The notes: a model not told the origin generated them from the sequence alone. Positions 54,085-63,552 are shown, numbered from the stretch's first letter. The stretch is 64,000 nt of DNA from Shewanella fidelis ATCC BAA-318 (GCF_000518605.1 NZ_KI912460.1:67741-131740), one strand, 5' to 3'. Program-made: numbers and translations.

Positions 54085-54594
54085 TTATAGCTTTACAGCA
54101 AAGATGACATCTTTACCTGCTTCAAGTTGACCTTGATTCTTGTCGATTGCCTGAATGTCTTCCATATTGGCAATGAGTACCGGCGTTAACAAACTGTCTG
54201 TGTGCTGTTTTAGGTAATCTAAATCGAACTCTAAAATCGGATCGCCCATGTTTACTTCTTGGCCTTCCTCTGCGAGTCGTTTAAATCCATTGCCTCTAAG
54301 TTCTACCGTTCCTATACCAAAATGCACAAAAATCTCTAACCCTTGGGGAGATTCAATACTAAACGCATGGTTAGTTTCGAAGATTTTACCTATGCGGCCA
54401 TCAATTGGTGCTTTGATCAGTTTGCCTTTTGGCTCAATAGCTAACCCATCGCCAACAATTTTCTCTGAAAAAACCGGATCAGGCACCTTTTCAATTGCAA
54501 CGACTTTGCCTGATACTGGCGCATAGACATTTACGACTCCCGAGATTTCGGTTTGTCCTGAGATCAGGCGTCTTATACGGCTCAAAAATCCCAT
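54085..54594 (-). CDS. crr: PTS glucose-type EIIA component (Crr)
   Basis: A 169-residue EIIA-Glc, which accepts phosphate from HPr and in gammaproteobacteria also controls adenylate cyclase and permeases. The active-site histidines are H76 (TNHAFSI) and H91 (IFVHFGIGTV); H91 is the phosphorylated one. It is the third gene of ptsH-ptsI-crr, 56 bp after ptsI. Confidence 0.96.
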   Translation of the reverse strand: MGFLSRIRRLISGQTEISGVVNVYAPVSGKVVAIEKVPDPVFSEKIVGDGLAIEPKGKLIKAPIDGRIGKIFETNHAFSIESPQGLEIFVHFGIGTVELRGNGFKRLAEEGQEVNMGDPILEFDLDYLKQHTDSLLTPVLIANMEDIQAIDKNQGQLEAGKDVIFAVKL

Positions 54595-54650
54595 TCATTG
54601 CCCCTTTGGCGTTTTATTGTTCTGAAAGAATTAAACGATTAAAATTCGGC

Positions 54651-56354
54651 TCAATTTATGCCGTTAATATAATGCGTTAACTCATCTATTCTTGTTAATT
54701 TTAAAGCGTGTTGCGCTTGGGATAAACAAGTTTGATAATTAATATTTCGTAATGCTGACTTTACTTCTAATAAAGCGCTTAAATTAACACTTAACTCATC
54801 AATTCCCATTCCTACGAGCAAAGGCGCAATCTTAGGATCGCTGGCCAACTCGCCACATAGAGATACGCGTACCTTGTTTTGATGCGCAATATCTATGGTG
54901 TGTTGGACTAAAGTTAATACAGCTGGACTTAGCGATGGATACTGTTTGGTTAGGGCTGGGTTAGTTCTATCTGCAGCCATAGTATATTGGGTTAAATCAT
55001 TGGTTCCAATACTGATAAAGTCAAGTGATGGTAACATCGACTGTAAATTAAGTACTGCAGATGGGGTTTCAACGACAATACCATAGCTGAGTTCGCCAAA
55101 GCCTTTCTCTTGTTCAGTTAACTGCGCTTTACATTGTTCGATATGCTCAAATAGTGCATCCAACTCTTCTACTTGGTTAATCATTGGGAACATTAATCTA
55201 ATTGGCCCATGATTCGCCGCCCTGAGTATGGCTTTAATTTGCGTTTTGAACAGTTCTGGATGCGCGAGACTATAGCGGATCCCCCGTAATCCAAGGGCTG
55301 GATTATCTTCTTGCATACTTGCTAAGCAGGGGAGTTCCTTATCTGCGCCTACGTCCAAGGTACGTATTGTAAACGTTTTGCCAGCCATTAAATGTAGCGC
55401 GTCGCAATAGAAATGATATTGTGCTTTTTCATCTGGGAGAGTGTTGGTATTCATCAACATAAACTCTGTTCGAAAAAGCCCAATCCCCTCGGCGCCAACG
55501 TCGGCCAAATGGCTAATATCATTTAAGCTGCCCACATTAGCTAACAGGCCAATCGCTTTGCCGTCTCGTGTTTGCGTAGGCAGATCTTTTAACATTAACA
55601 ACTGTTGTTTACGTGCTTCATCTTGCTGTTTTAGGCTGGATAAAGCGGCAATTTTTGCTTGATTGGGTGCAATAACCAGTTCGCCGTCAACACCATTGAG
55701 CACAACCTCTGTACCATTGGCTATATTGGCTGGTTCGTATTGACAACTCAGCAGGGCGGGGATCCCGGCATTTCGCGCTAAAATCGCAGTGTGGCTAGTG
55801 ACGCCGCCGGTATTTAGTACTATGCCAGCAATATGTTCTAGCGGCAGCATGGCAAATTCAGCGGGCGTTAAATCTGCAGCTAAAATAATAGTGTCTTGTT
55901 GCAGCTGACTTAAATTAATGTGCTGGGCACCGTTTAAGCGAGCGATAAGCCTGCGGCTTAAACAGAGTACATCTTCAGCTCGATTAGCAAGATATGGATC
56001 GTCTAAAGCTGCAAGCTCATCGGCCTGATGGCCAAATATCCGCTCAATAGCAACGGCAGCACTCACCTGAAGCTTACTAATAGTGGCATCAATCTCTAAT
56101 ATTAAATCTTCATCTTCAAGAAGTAATAGGTCAGCTTCAATAAGGGAGGCGTGGGTTGAATCAGTTTCAAGCTTACTTAAACTTTGTTCTAAATACTGTT
56201 TTTGGTTGGCGAATGCTTGTTTTAGGCGTTTGGATTCGTCGGAAAGTTGGTTAGTTGGTATGAGTCGATAATCAACTTTTTCGTGATAAAAATTTAAATG
56301 CAACACCTTACCAAAAGCAATACCCGGTGAAACGACAATTCCAGTAACCGACAT
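54651..56354 (-). CDS. ptsI: PTS enzyme I (PtsI)
   Basis: A 567-residue phosphoenolpyruvate-protein phosphotransferase. It has an N-terminal HPr-binding helical domain, the phosphohistidine in GGVTSHTAILAR (near 190) and a C-terminal PEP-binding barrel. The barrel includes LFRTEFMLMN, FISIGTNDLTQYTMAADR and the catalytic cysteine in SLCGELASD. It transfers phosphate from PEP to HPr. It starts 12 bp after ptsH. Confidence 0.97.
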   Translation of the reverse strand: MSVTGIVVSPGIAFGKVLHLNFYHEKVDYRLIPTNQLSDESKRLKQAFANQKQYLEQSLSKLETDSTHASLIEADLLLLEDEDLILEIDATISKLQVSAAVAIERIFGHQADELAALDDPYLANRAEDVLCLSRRLIARLNGAQHINLSQLQQDTIILAADLTPAEFAMLPLEHIAGIVLNTGGVTSHTAILARNAGIPALLSCQYEPANIANGTEVVLNGVDGELVIAPNQAKIAALSSLKQQDEARKQQLLMLKDLPTQTRDGKAIGLLANVGSLNDISHLADVGAEGIGLFRTEFMLMNTNTLPDEKAQYHFYCDALHLMAGKTFTIRTLDVGADKELPCLASMQEDNPALGLRGIRYSLAHPELFKTQIKAILRAANHGPIRLMFPMINQVEELDALFEHIEQCKAQLTEQEKGFGELSYGIVVETPSAVLNLQSMLPSLDFISIGTNDLTQYTMAADRTNPALTKQYPSLSPAVLTLVQHTIDIAHQNKVRVSLCGELASDPKIAPLLVGMGIDELSVNLSALLEVKSALRNINYQTCLSQAQHALKLTRIDELTHYINGIN

Positions 56355-56366
56355 AATGTACCCTTT

Positions 56367-56624
56367 TTAGCTTAGTGTAATAATTAACTCTGAAACTTCT
56401 TGAACCGCTTGCTGCGCTTGCTCGCCTTTAGCAATCACTTTAACCGATACGCCTTTATAAAGGCCTAAGGTTTGTAATTTAAATAAGCTTTTGGCACTCA
56501 CTTCTTTGCCATTACATTGAACCCAAATTTCACAGGGAAATGATCGCGCTTTTTTTACAACAAGCGCAGCCGGGCGAGTGTGGATACCATGTTCTGCTGT
56601 AATGGTGACTACTTTTTCATACAT
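56367..56624 (-). CDS. ptsH: Phosphocarrier protein HPr (PtsH)
   Basis: An 85-residue HPr with the phosphorylated H15 in EHGIHTRPAA and S46 in SAKSLFKLQTL. It shuttles phosphate from enzyme I to sugar-specific EIIA proteins. It is the first gene of the operon, and its leader contains a strong two-part hairpin (56651-56691). Confidence 0.97.
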   Translation of the reverse strand: MYEKVVTITAEHGIHTRPAALVVKKARSFPCEIWVQCNGKEVSAKSLFKLQTLGLYKGVSVKVIAKGEQAQQAVQEVSELIITLS

Positions 56625-56650
56625 ATTGTTTGGCTCATAGGGTTTGCGTT

Positions 56651-56691
56651 AATGCTATACCTCAGCGCAATATGCGCCAGTACATAGCATT
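56651..56691 (-). promoter_or_regulatory. Two-part hairpin in the ptsH leader
   Basis: The outer stem AATGCTAT/ATAGCATT encloses the inner stem GCGCA/TGCGC with a 3-nt loop. It lies 13 bp after the stop of the upstream ACT gene and 26 bp before the ptsH ATG. It has no T run, so it is either a poor terminator or a structured mRNA leader. Confidence 0.5.
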
Positions 56692-56703
56692 AATTTATTG
56701 AGA

Positions 56704-57096
56704 TTAGTTCGGATAATCAATAATGTGGTAATTTTTCTTTTTTAGTGCTTTTATGGTGGCAATTAAGGTGTTTGATTTAACAAGAATATAGTCAGTGTCA
56801 AAGGTGGAGATAGCGAAGATACTGATGTCTTCATCAGCTAATGTGCCGGAGACATTAGCGAGAATACCTGTCATAGAAAATCCGAGTGGCCCTAACACTT
56901 CTAAGCAACGCCAATCATCTTCCTGTTCAAGGCTGTTGAGCTTAAGCGTAGAGGGGACAACTACTGATACTTCTTCTTTAGTTTTGCCAATAAAGTACAT
57001 AGGTTGCTGAAATACTTCTGCTGGAATTGGCGTATCAGCTGAGAAACTATGAATAGTGTAAAGTGCAGGGTGGATTGCTAACGTCATTCTAGCCAT
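56704..57096 (-). CDS. ACT domain-containing protein
   Basis: A 130-residue protein made of two ACT-like halves. The second is clear: GPLGFSMTGILANVSGTLADEDISIFAISTFDTDYILVK, typical of the ACT_7/aspartokinase-like regulatory fold that binds amino acids. No catalytic domain is attached. The ligand and the partner are unknown. An alternative start three codons in (MTLAIHPAL) is possible. It lies upstream of ptsH on the same strand. Confidence 0.85.
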   Translation of the reverse strand: MARMTLAIHPALYTIHSFSADTPIPAEVFQQPMYFIGKTKEEVSVVVPSTLKLNSLEQEDDWRCLEVLGPLGFSMTGILANVSGTLADEDISIFAISTFDTDYILVKSNTLIATIKALKKKNYHIIDYPN

Positions 57097-57152
57097 AGGT
57101 ATTACTCACTCTTTCACGATCCCTTGAGTGATTCAGCTTACCATATTTTAAA

Positions 57153-57185
57153 CAAAGCGCGAGGTGTAAAACACCTCGCGCTTTG
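57153..57185. terminator. Hairpin after the chemoreceptor gene
   Basis: A perfect 15-bp stem (CAAAGCGCGAGGTGT) with an AAA loop. The T run is weak on the minus strand (TTTAAAAT), but its position 25 bp after the chemoreceptor stop fits a terminator. Confidence 0.7.
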
Positions 57186-57210
57186 ATAGAAAAACGTTTA
57201 GTTTCGTTGT

Positions 57211-58851
57211 TTAATCCACTTTAAATTGTCCAAGTGTTTGAGCACTATCTTGACTAATTTTTTGTAGTGAAACGGCGGCGTTATGATTACTTTCATTTGC
57301 TTTTACTGATACTTCAGTTAACTCAGTAATTTTACACACATTACGATTTATCTCTTCGGTCACGATAGATTGCTCCTCTGTCGCACTCGCTAGCTGTGTG
57401 TTCATATCGCTGATATGGGCAATCAATTGTAAAATATCGCTTAAAGAGTCACTTACTTCAGTTGCTTGCGTTTGCACCTGTTGTGATTGAGTTTGATTTT
57501 GTTCGTTACTGGTTACAACTTGATTAACACCAGATTGAATATCTTTAATGATATTTTGGATCTCGTTGGTTGAGTCTTGAGTGCGATTGGCAAGGGCGCG
57601 AACTTCATCGGCCACAACCGCAAAACCACGACCGTGACTGCCTGCTCGAGCCGCTTCGATAGCAGCGTTAAGCGCAAGCAAATTAGTTTGTTCGGCGATA
57701 CCGCGAATAACATCTAAGATACTACCGATCTGGGATGATGACTTGCCCAAGGCGTGGGTTACTTGCTGAGCATTTTTAAGTTCTGTGGCTAAAAGCTCAG
57801 TGTTATCTAGCGTGGCACTCATCATCTGCATGCTTTGTTCGGCTTGGCTTTTTACACTGTTAGCGGCGTCAGCGGCTTGGTTAGTGTTATTTGCCATTTC
57901 TTGTGTGGTCGATAACATTTGGTTGATTGCGGTTGCAACGCTTGCGGTTTCGCGATGAAGGTGTTCAACACTTACATTTGATTCCTCAGCTGCATTTAGT
58001 AGTCGCTGAGCATCATTATCTAAGTTGTGTCCGATAGGCTTTAACTCGGCAACCATGTCGCGAATTTTTACCACAAACAAGTTAAATGCTTTAGCGAGAT
58101 CAGCGACTTCATCTTTGCCTTTGGTTGGCAATTTCTGGGTCAAATCACCTTCACCTTGAGCAATATCACGCATTGCTGCAATCGCTTCTTTTAGTGGGGC
58201 AGTGATAGAAACATTAAGCACTAAAAAGAACAGAAAAATGGGAATTGAGATCATCAGCATAATGATTAAATAATCGATAGCCATTGAATACATGACCTCA
58301 TTGATGTCTTTAGTGTAACTGCCGGTTATGACTGTCCAGTCCCATGGCTGATAATAACGAGCCTCTACTAGCTTGGGCTCTAATAGACCAGTGCTTGGGT
58401 TGGGGAAGTTAATCTCGGCTGTTGCGACTTGGCTGCTCTTGGCGTCATTCACCAATGTATTGAGGTTTATTGGCTGTTGCGACTGAAATACTTGCTGCGC
58501 GTTTTGATTAATGACTTGTGAGTCTGCGCCATGGGCGACAATATTTTGCTGGTTATCTAAAATAATAAAGTAACCATCATTGCCAAAATTAATTGAATTG
58601 AATAGATGCTTAGCTGCATCTTGTGCTTGGGTTAATGAGGCTTGGTTGTTTGAAACTAGCTGTTTTTGTGAGTCCAGTAAACTGATGGCGGTGTTGATTT
58701 GCGCGTCGTTTTGCAGCCACTTTTGGCTAACTAAATTGGAGTATTGTTCGTTTATCGAAAAGCTTGCAAAACAGACTGTACCAATTGCGGCAAGCATTAA
58801 CATTAAAATTAACCGCTGTAGAATCGTAAATTGTCTTAGTAAAGCAATCAT
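57211..58851 (-). CDS. Methyl-accepting chemotaxis protein with Cache sensor
   Basis: About 546 residues from the ATG giving MIALLRQFTILQR; 25 further upstream codons are open but unlike the family. It has TM1 (LILMLMLAAIGTVCFASF) and a periplasmic sCache_2-like domain (FGNDGYFIILDNQQNIVAHG, YYQPWDWTVITGSYTKDI). TM2 (YLIIMLMISIPIFLFFLVL), a HAMP segment and the signalling domain follow, with the conserved hairpin GIAEQTNLLALNAAIEAARA. It senses a small ligand in the periplasm and signals to CheA. The ligand is unknown. Confidence 0.94.
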   Translation of the reverse strand: MIALLRQFTILQRLILMLMLAAIGTVCFASFSINEQYSNLVSQKWLQNDAQINTAISLLDSQKQLVSNNQASLTQAQDAAKHLFNSINFGNDGYFIILDNQQNIVAHGADSQVINQNAQQVFQSQQPINLNTLVNDAKSSQVATAEINFPNPSTGLLEPKLVEARYYQPWDWTVITGSYTKDINEVMYSMAIDYLIIMLMISIPIFLFFLVLNVSITAPLKEAIAAMRDIAQGEGDLTQKLPTKGKDEVADLAKAFNLFVVKIRDMVAELKPIGHNLDNDAQRLLNAAEESNVSVEHLHRETASVATAINQMLSTTQEMANNTNQAADAANSVKSQAEQSMQMMSATLDNTELLATELKNAQQVTHALGKSSSQIGSILDVIRGIAEQTNLLALNAAIEAARAGSHGRGFAVVADEVRALANRTQDSTNEIQNIIKDIQSGVNQVVTSNEQNQTQSQQVQTQATEVSDSLSDILQLIAHISDMNTQLASATEEQSIVTEEINRNVCKITELTEVSVKANESNHNAAVSLQKISQDSAQTLGQFKVD

Positions 58852-59172
58852 ATTGTTGTCATTTTGTTTACGAATACATAGTGTTAACTTACCACTGTTT
58901 AGCATGACAATTAAATAACTCGCCAAATGTTTATTTTTAATATGTTAACTGCATCCAGAAAACGTAAAAATGCAAGCAAACAAAGGCTTAGTCTAATGTA
59001 CTGTGGAGCTTGCGCTTTCGTATGCTTTTATAAATATTTAGATATAAAAAACCTGATTGGTCAGCACAAAATATCGAAATGTGACTTTAAATAAGAATGA
59101 TGAAGGCTTTTACTATGTTTTGTTAACTTCCTGAGGCAATATATTGCTGATTATCAATAAAAGGTTGTTTTT
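58852..59172. other. Intergenic region between chemoreceptor and DUF3334 genes
   Basis: About 320 bp between divergent genes, AT-rich, with no gene-like frame. It should contain both promoters. I could not pick out a flagellar sigma-28 type promoter with confidence. Confidence 0.35.
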
Positions 59173-59868
59173 ATGCAAAGCACAGTTTCTGTTACGACTG
59201 ACGATATCTTATTAAAACTATGCCATTCTGTCGCTCATGTTTTATCTAGTACCACACATAGCCAGATCTCTCACGCAGGCATGGTGCAATCGATTAGCAA
59301 AACTTGTTTGAAACCTGATTTAGGTTGTTTTTCTATTTTTGATGGCGGTTTTTCTGGTTTGGTAGTGATAAATTTCTCAGCGCCTGCTGCAATGGAAATT
59401 TACCGCGAGTACATGCTCAATATGGCAATGCCTGAATCGGAACTGGCGATGTCATATACATCTGACGATGTTGGCAATGTGATGGGCGAGCTGATGAATC
59501 AGATCTTAGGTGATTTTATCAATAAAATTAGCAAAGAATTACAAACTAGTATCAGTCAAAGTCAACCTAAGATGTTGACTATCAATAAAGAGTTAACTAT
59601 TTCGATTGATACCAATTTAGATGATGGTATTGCACGTCGAGTGTCTTTTAAAACCCAGAACAACCACGTGTTTTATTTAGAGTTTGCTATGGATAAAACC
59701 GAGTTTATTAAGTTGAGCGAATTTGAAGCAGATGACGAGTTTGATTTAGATGAGTTGCTTGCAGAGCATGGACAAATTTTGGCTTCTGCAGGTAAAGAAT
59801 CAAAAAAGGAAAAGCCTGCTGTTACAGAGTCAAGTGCTGATGATTTATTGGATGAACTCGGTTTATAA
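59173..59868 (+). CDS. DUF3334 protein with CheX-like domain
   Basis: A 231-residue cytoplasmic protein. Residues about 10-190 look like a CheX/CheC-type fold. The helix SDDVGNVMGELMNQILGDF carries an ExxN motif (E106, N109), the signature used by CheX-family phosphatases on CheY-P. The tail is acidic (FDLDELLAEHGQ) and ends in SSADDLLDELGL, a repeat of the DDLLDEL type. It matches the uncharacterised DUF3334 family. It is divergent from a chemoreceptor gene, which supports a chemotaxis-like role by inference. Confidence 0.75.
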   Translation: MQSTVSVTTDDILLKLCHSVAHVLSSTTHSQISHAGMVQSISKTCLKPDLGCFSIFDGGFSGLVVINFSAPAAMEIYREYMLNMAMPESELAMSYTSDDVGNVMGELMNQILGDFINKISKELQTSISQSQPKMLTINKELTISIDTNLDDGIARRVSFKTQNNHVFYLEFAMDKTEFIKLSEFEADDEFDLDELLAEHGQILASAGKESKKEKPAVTESSADDLLDELGL

Positions 59869-59873
59869 AATTA

Positions 59874-59905
59874 AAACCGCAGTTTTGCTTCTAAAACTGC
59901 GGTTA
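59874..59905. terminator. Bidirectional terminator after the DUF3334 gene
   Basis: AACCGCAGTTTT pairs with AAAACTGCGGTT around a 6-nt loop between the DUF3334 gene and the exonuclease gene. T runs are short. Confidence 0.75.
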
Positions 59906-59925
59906 TGCATCACTTAAAACACAGG

Positions 59926-60561
59926 CTAGCTTTGTTTACGCAAAAACTGCAACACGTTGGCCTTGCTTTGTTTAGCAATTGATTGCAACAGACTAAAGTC
60001 AGGTGCAATTATCTGGTGTTCTTGCTGTAGATCTTCAAGCATCGCTAACCAAAGGTCAGCAGTCATCTCACTATCGGCTAAAGCACGGTGAAATACCCCC
60101 TCATGGTGGATATTTTTATAGTGAATTAAACTGCCCAGTTTATGGTTAGGAGCATCTTGATACAGCCTGCGTGCGATTAACATTGAACAGGCAAAATTGC
60201 CAGGATATTGGCGATTAATCTGCCGGAACTCTGCATCCAAAAAGCGCTGGTCAAAAGAAGCGTTATGGGCGACTAAATTGTAATCGCCAATAAAGTCTGC
60301 AAATTCTGCCATAACGGTTTCACAGGATGGCGCATCACTTAACATCATATTGCTAATACCTGTGTAGTTTTCAATAAAGCCACTAATTCGAAAACCTGGG
60401 TTCATCAGCTGTTGAAACCTGTCGATGACCTTGCCGTCTTTTAACATGACGGCACCGATCTCAATGGCGCGATCGCCTTGGTTTGGTGATAGGCCAGTGG
60501 TTTCGAAATCGAGAACGACTACGGTATCAGCTGGCTTGTTGTGTTGATTGTTAAGTGTCAA
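59926..60561 (-). CDS. DnaQ-like 3'-5' exonuclease
   Basis: A 211-residue DEDDh-type exonuclease. Motif I is VVLDFETTG (D18, E20), motif II HNASFDQRFL and motif III HRALADSEMTADL with the catalytic histidine. It has no polymerase or clamp-binding extension apparent, so it is a stand-alone proofreading-like or RNase T-like nuclease rather than the replicative epsilon subunit. It is divergent from roxA. Confidence 0.9.
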   Translation of the reverse strand: MTLNNQHNKPADTVVVLDFETTGLSPNQGDRAIEIGAVMLKDGKVIDRFQQLMNPGFRISGFIENYTGISNMMLSDAPSCETVMAEFADFIGDYNLVAHNASFDQRFLDAEFRQINRQYPGNFACSMLIARRLYQDAPNHKLGSLIHYKNIHHEGVFHRALADSEMTADLWLAMLEDLQQEHQIIAPDFSLLQSIAKQSKANVLQFLRKQS

Positions 60562-60768
60562 TTTTTTGCTTCAGTGATAAATTTTAACGGCTATTGTATT
60601 GATGATTTAAAGGCAGTCAATCTTGTTTGCTTTTTGGTACGATTGATGGGGCTTGCTTGGTTGAAGTAGAGCATAGCTGCAGAGTAAAAGCATCTTTTAT
60701 GATCTTGGCGGCCTTTTTTTATAAATATTTCTGCTAGTATCGCCCGCAAATTTTAGTGAGTGATTAAC

Positions 60769-61914
60769 ATGCAATTAGATATCAATGGCTTAACGCCAGA
60801 ACAGTTTCTAAACGAATACTGGCAAAAGAAACCGTTAGTGATCCGTCAAGGCTTTAAGCAATTTCAAGACCTATTATCACCAGATGAGATGGCGGGGCTT
60901 GCATGTGAAGAGATGGTTGAGTCACGCCGTGTTTACCAAAAAAATGGTGAATGGCAGGCTGAATTTGGCCCTTTTGACTCCTATGAACACTTAGGTGAAC
61001 AAGATTGGACGCTAATTGTTCAAGCATTGAATAACTGGGTGCCTGAAGCGGAAGAACTACTTAAATGTTTTGATTTCATTCCACGCTGGCGCTTAGATGA
61101 CGTTATGGTGAGTTATGCTGTACCGGGCGGCGGAGTAGGGCCACATATTGACCTTTATGATGTTTTTATTTGCCAAGGCTCCGGTCGTCGTAGATGGCGT
61201 GTTGGTGACAAGGGCCCACATAAAGAGTTTGCCGCGCACCCAGCGTTATTGCACACCGAAGCGTTCGAGCCAATTATTGATGTTGAACTATTGCCTGGTG
61301 ATATTTTATACCTGCCACCGGGATTTCCACACGATGGTGTAACACTTGAGCCATCAATGAGCTTTTCTGTGGGCTATCGAACAGCATCGACTAAAGATAT
61401 GGTAAGTGCACTAGCAGATCATCTGATTGATAAAGACTTAGGTGCAAGCCAAATCAACGATCCTGATCGCCCACTTAGCCACAACCCAGGCTTAGTCAGC
61501 GAACAAGATTTAGCTCGATTAAAGCAACAGTTAATTGATACGTTAGATGATAATCTAGTGAGCGAATTTAGTGGTCGCTACTTAACTCAATCTAAATGTG
61601 AATTGGATCTTCCAGAGCAAAACCTTGGTTTTCAAGTAGATGACATTCAATCGATTATCACCGAGCAGCCGCTAATTCGACTAGGTGGACTACGTTGTTT
61701 GTATTTTGCTAACAGCGTTGATGCTGGCGTAATCTACATTAATGGTGAACAGCTAGAACTCGGCTCAGAGTACAGCGAATTTGTTAAGCTTGTCTGTGAT
61801 AAACAGCAGCTAGGTAAAGACAATCTTGCAATGTGGCTTAATAATAATGCGGTTATGGCACAGTTAACTGCTTGGGTTAACGCAGGTTTCTGGTATTTCG
61901 AAGAGCGAGATTAA
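60769..61914 (+). CDS. roxA: Ribosomal protein uL16 3-hydroxylase RoxA (YcfD)
   Basis: A 2-oxoglutarate/Fe(II)-dependent JmjC-type oxygenase that hydroxylates an arginine of ribosomal protein uL16. The protein has about 381 residues. The facial triad includes H126 and D128 in GPHIDLYDVF and a distal histidine in GFPHDGVT. The YWQKKPLVIRQ segment near the N terminus is typical. I start it at ATG 60769; a GTG three codons upstream is the alternative. Confidence 0.95.
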   Translation: MQLDINGLTPEQFLNEYWQKKPLVIRQGFKQFQDLLSPDEMAGLACEEMVESRRVYQKNGEWQAEFGPFDSYEHLGEQDWTLIVQALNNWVPEAEELLKCFDFIPRWRLDDVMVSYAVPGGGVGPHIDLYDVFICQGSGRRRWRVGDKGPHKEFAAHPALLHTEAFEPIIDVELLPGDILYLPPGFPHDGVTLEPSMSFSVGYRTASTKDMVSALADHLIDKDLGASQINDPDRPLSHNPGLVSEQDLARLKQQLIDTLDDNLVSEFSGRYLTQSKCELDLPEQNLGFQVDDIQSIITEQPLIRLGGLRCLYFANSVDAGVIYINGEQLELGSEYSEFVKLVCDKQQLGKDNLAMWLNNNAVMAQLTAWVNAGFWYFEERD

Positions 61915-61920
61915 AATTTT

Positions 61921-61962
61921 ATAAGCTCGGTGAGAATATTTTCTTATCGTCACCGAGCTTAT
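61921..61962. terminator. Terminator between roxA and the DUF3612 gene
   Basis: The perfect stem ATAAGCTCGGTGA/TCACCGAGCTTAT with a 16-nt loop lies between the two converging genes. Confidence 0.75.
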
Positions 61963-61983
61963 ATGTTTGATGCTTTTCAGCAC

Positions 61984-63513
61984 TTAATCACATAATGCAC
62001 GCCCAGCTTGATAGCAACTTGGTTGGCGGGGGCAAACTGCGCCTCGAGAGCAGATCAAACGTGCTTCATTTTCCACTCCTCGCTCAATCCAATTGATATT
62101 AAGAATTTTAGCTACGCTCATTAAACTCTTTTTGATGTTCGCAGGCATTTCTACTGTACCGTTGTTAGTTGCGCAAGACTGTTTCAATTCAGCGGCAATA
62201 TTTTCGGCATCGCCGCCTTGTGCTTCAATTGCTGGGTTTAGATCGATGCCTGCGCATAGCACATGGTTGTTTCCGGCCATATCTTCAATTTTTATCGATT
62301 CACAGCAATAAATTCTTGGTTTTTCAGCGACATCGAGGATTGAAATCTGCGCAGATGTGCCAACAGTGGGTTCATTGATCATCCTAAAAACAGCCCAATG
62401 TTGACAAGGATCTTCAACCACTCGCATATTGCCCCACGGCAGTGGAATACCATTGCCCCTGTAGACGGCTTTTAATTTGCCCGGAGCATACGCATCGAAA
62501 TAATGCCAATGTGGATAGGGTGATACAACAGTCATACGCCGCATGGCTACTGAGGCAGAGACCCCCAAAGCTTTGTTAACGTTAATTTCATAACCGTGAC
62601 GGTCAAGTAGTTGTCTAAACGGCACTTTGGGGCAAAGTAGAGCCCCAGCAAAAAAGCTCGACTCAAAGTCACGCCAAGCATGCAAAATGTCTTGTGCGTT
62701 AAGGGTTGATGATGTTTGTGTCGCAATTTCATCATGAGATGCTGTATGGCGTCGCCCGGCGGTCAATACGCATTTTAGGCCGTCTTTGTTATGTAAAACA
62801 CAGTGGCCAATATGCACAGCTAGATCGTATTTAAGTCGAGTAGGGTAGGACTTAAGCATTTTATTGAGATAGATAGTTGAGGGCGGCTCAAAAAAAGAGG
62901 TAACGACATGGGCTGTACTTACCCCCATTTCATCGACCACTTCTTGCGGCGTTCTATCGACCCACTTTAGTTTGAGCCCTAAGCTTTTTGCGATCTGTTT
63001 AAGGTCGTCAAGGGCTAGGGGTAAACGTTTATGGCCGACTTCTTCAGCGGCGCGTTCAAGATCTGGAAAATGATTTTGATGATGCTCTTGGTGAGCGCGG
63101 ATCAGCAAGTGGGCAAACTCCCGACCTGTTGTACCTGTTTGCGACAGCATTTCAGGGATCGCAATTTGTAAAATATCATTAGAGAACAGAAAGCTAGGTT
63201 CTAATGCCATGCCACTAATCCCGCCACGCCGTCCTTTATCGGGCGTAATGGCATCATCTTCAGGCACATCATCTAAAAACCAATCCACCTCTTTTTGAAA
63301 TACAGCAGCAATGACTGCCAGCATGGCTGCACTGGGTACTCGCTTGCCTCGTTCAATCATAGAAAGATAGGATACAGAGGGCGCTGATTCAGGATCAACC
63401 CGTACACAACGGGCAGATAAATCTTCCATTGTAAGATGATTGCGCTTACGCAAATTCCTTATCTTGGTACCGAGAAAATGTGACTTCCTGATCAAGCTCT
63501 GATTATTTTTCAT
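61984..63513 (-). CDS. XRE-family regulator with DUF3612 domain
   Basis: A 509-residue regulator. The N-terminal XRE helix-turn-helix is at about 12-75 (LGTKIRNLRKRNHLTMEDLSARC, YLSMIERGKRVPSAAML). A large DUF3612 domain follows, which resembles the ImmA/IrrE-ScfR type sensors of short-chain acyl-CoA. It ends with a cysteine cluster (CSRGAVCPRQPSC) that may bind a metal. It is divergent from a malate synthase gene, so control of the glyoxylate shunt is a reasonable inference. Three 14-bp-spaced repeats lie just before its start codon. Confidence 0.85.
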   Translation of the reverse strand: MKNNQSLIRKSHFLGTKIRNLRKRNHLTMEDLSARCVRVDPESAPSVSYLSMIERGKRVPSAAMLAVIAAVFQKEVDWFLDDVPEDDAITPDKGRRGGISGMALEPSFLFSNDILQIAIPEMLSQTGTTGREFAHLLIRAHQEHHQNHFPDLERAAEEVGHKRLPLALDDLKQIAKSLGLKLKWVDRTPQEVVDEMGVSTAHVVTSFFEPPSTIYLNKMLKSYPTRLKYDLAVHIGHCVLHNKDGLKCVLTAGRRHTASHDEIATQTSSTLNAQDILHAWRDFESSFFAGALLCPKVPFRQLLDRHGYEINVNKALGVSASVAMRRMTVVSPYPHWHYFDAYAPGKLKAVYRGNGIPLPWGNMRVVEDPCQHWAVFRMINEPTVGTSAQISILDVAEKPRIYCCESIKIEDMAGNNHVLCAGIDLNPAIEAQGGDAENIAAELKQSCATNNGTVEMPANIKKSLMSVAKILNINWIERGVENEARLICSRGAVCPRQPSCYQAGRALCD

Positions 63514-63515
63514 CT

Positions 63516-63552
63516 TGTAAAATTCACAATGTAAAATTTTTATTGTGAAATT
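63516..63552. repeat. Three 14-bp-spaced TGTAAAATT repeats
   Basis: TGTAAAATT at 63516, TGTAAAATT at 63530 and TGTGAAATT at 63544 are on the same strand at exactly 14-bp intervals. A weaker TGAAAATT is at 63557. The inverted repeat TTCACAAT/ATTGTGAA (63523-63530 and 63542-63549) overlaps them. They adjoin the DUF3612 start codon and are probably an operator of that regulator. Confidence 0.55.
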
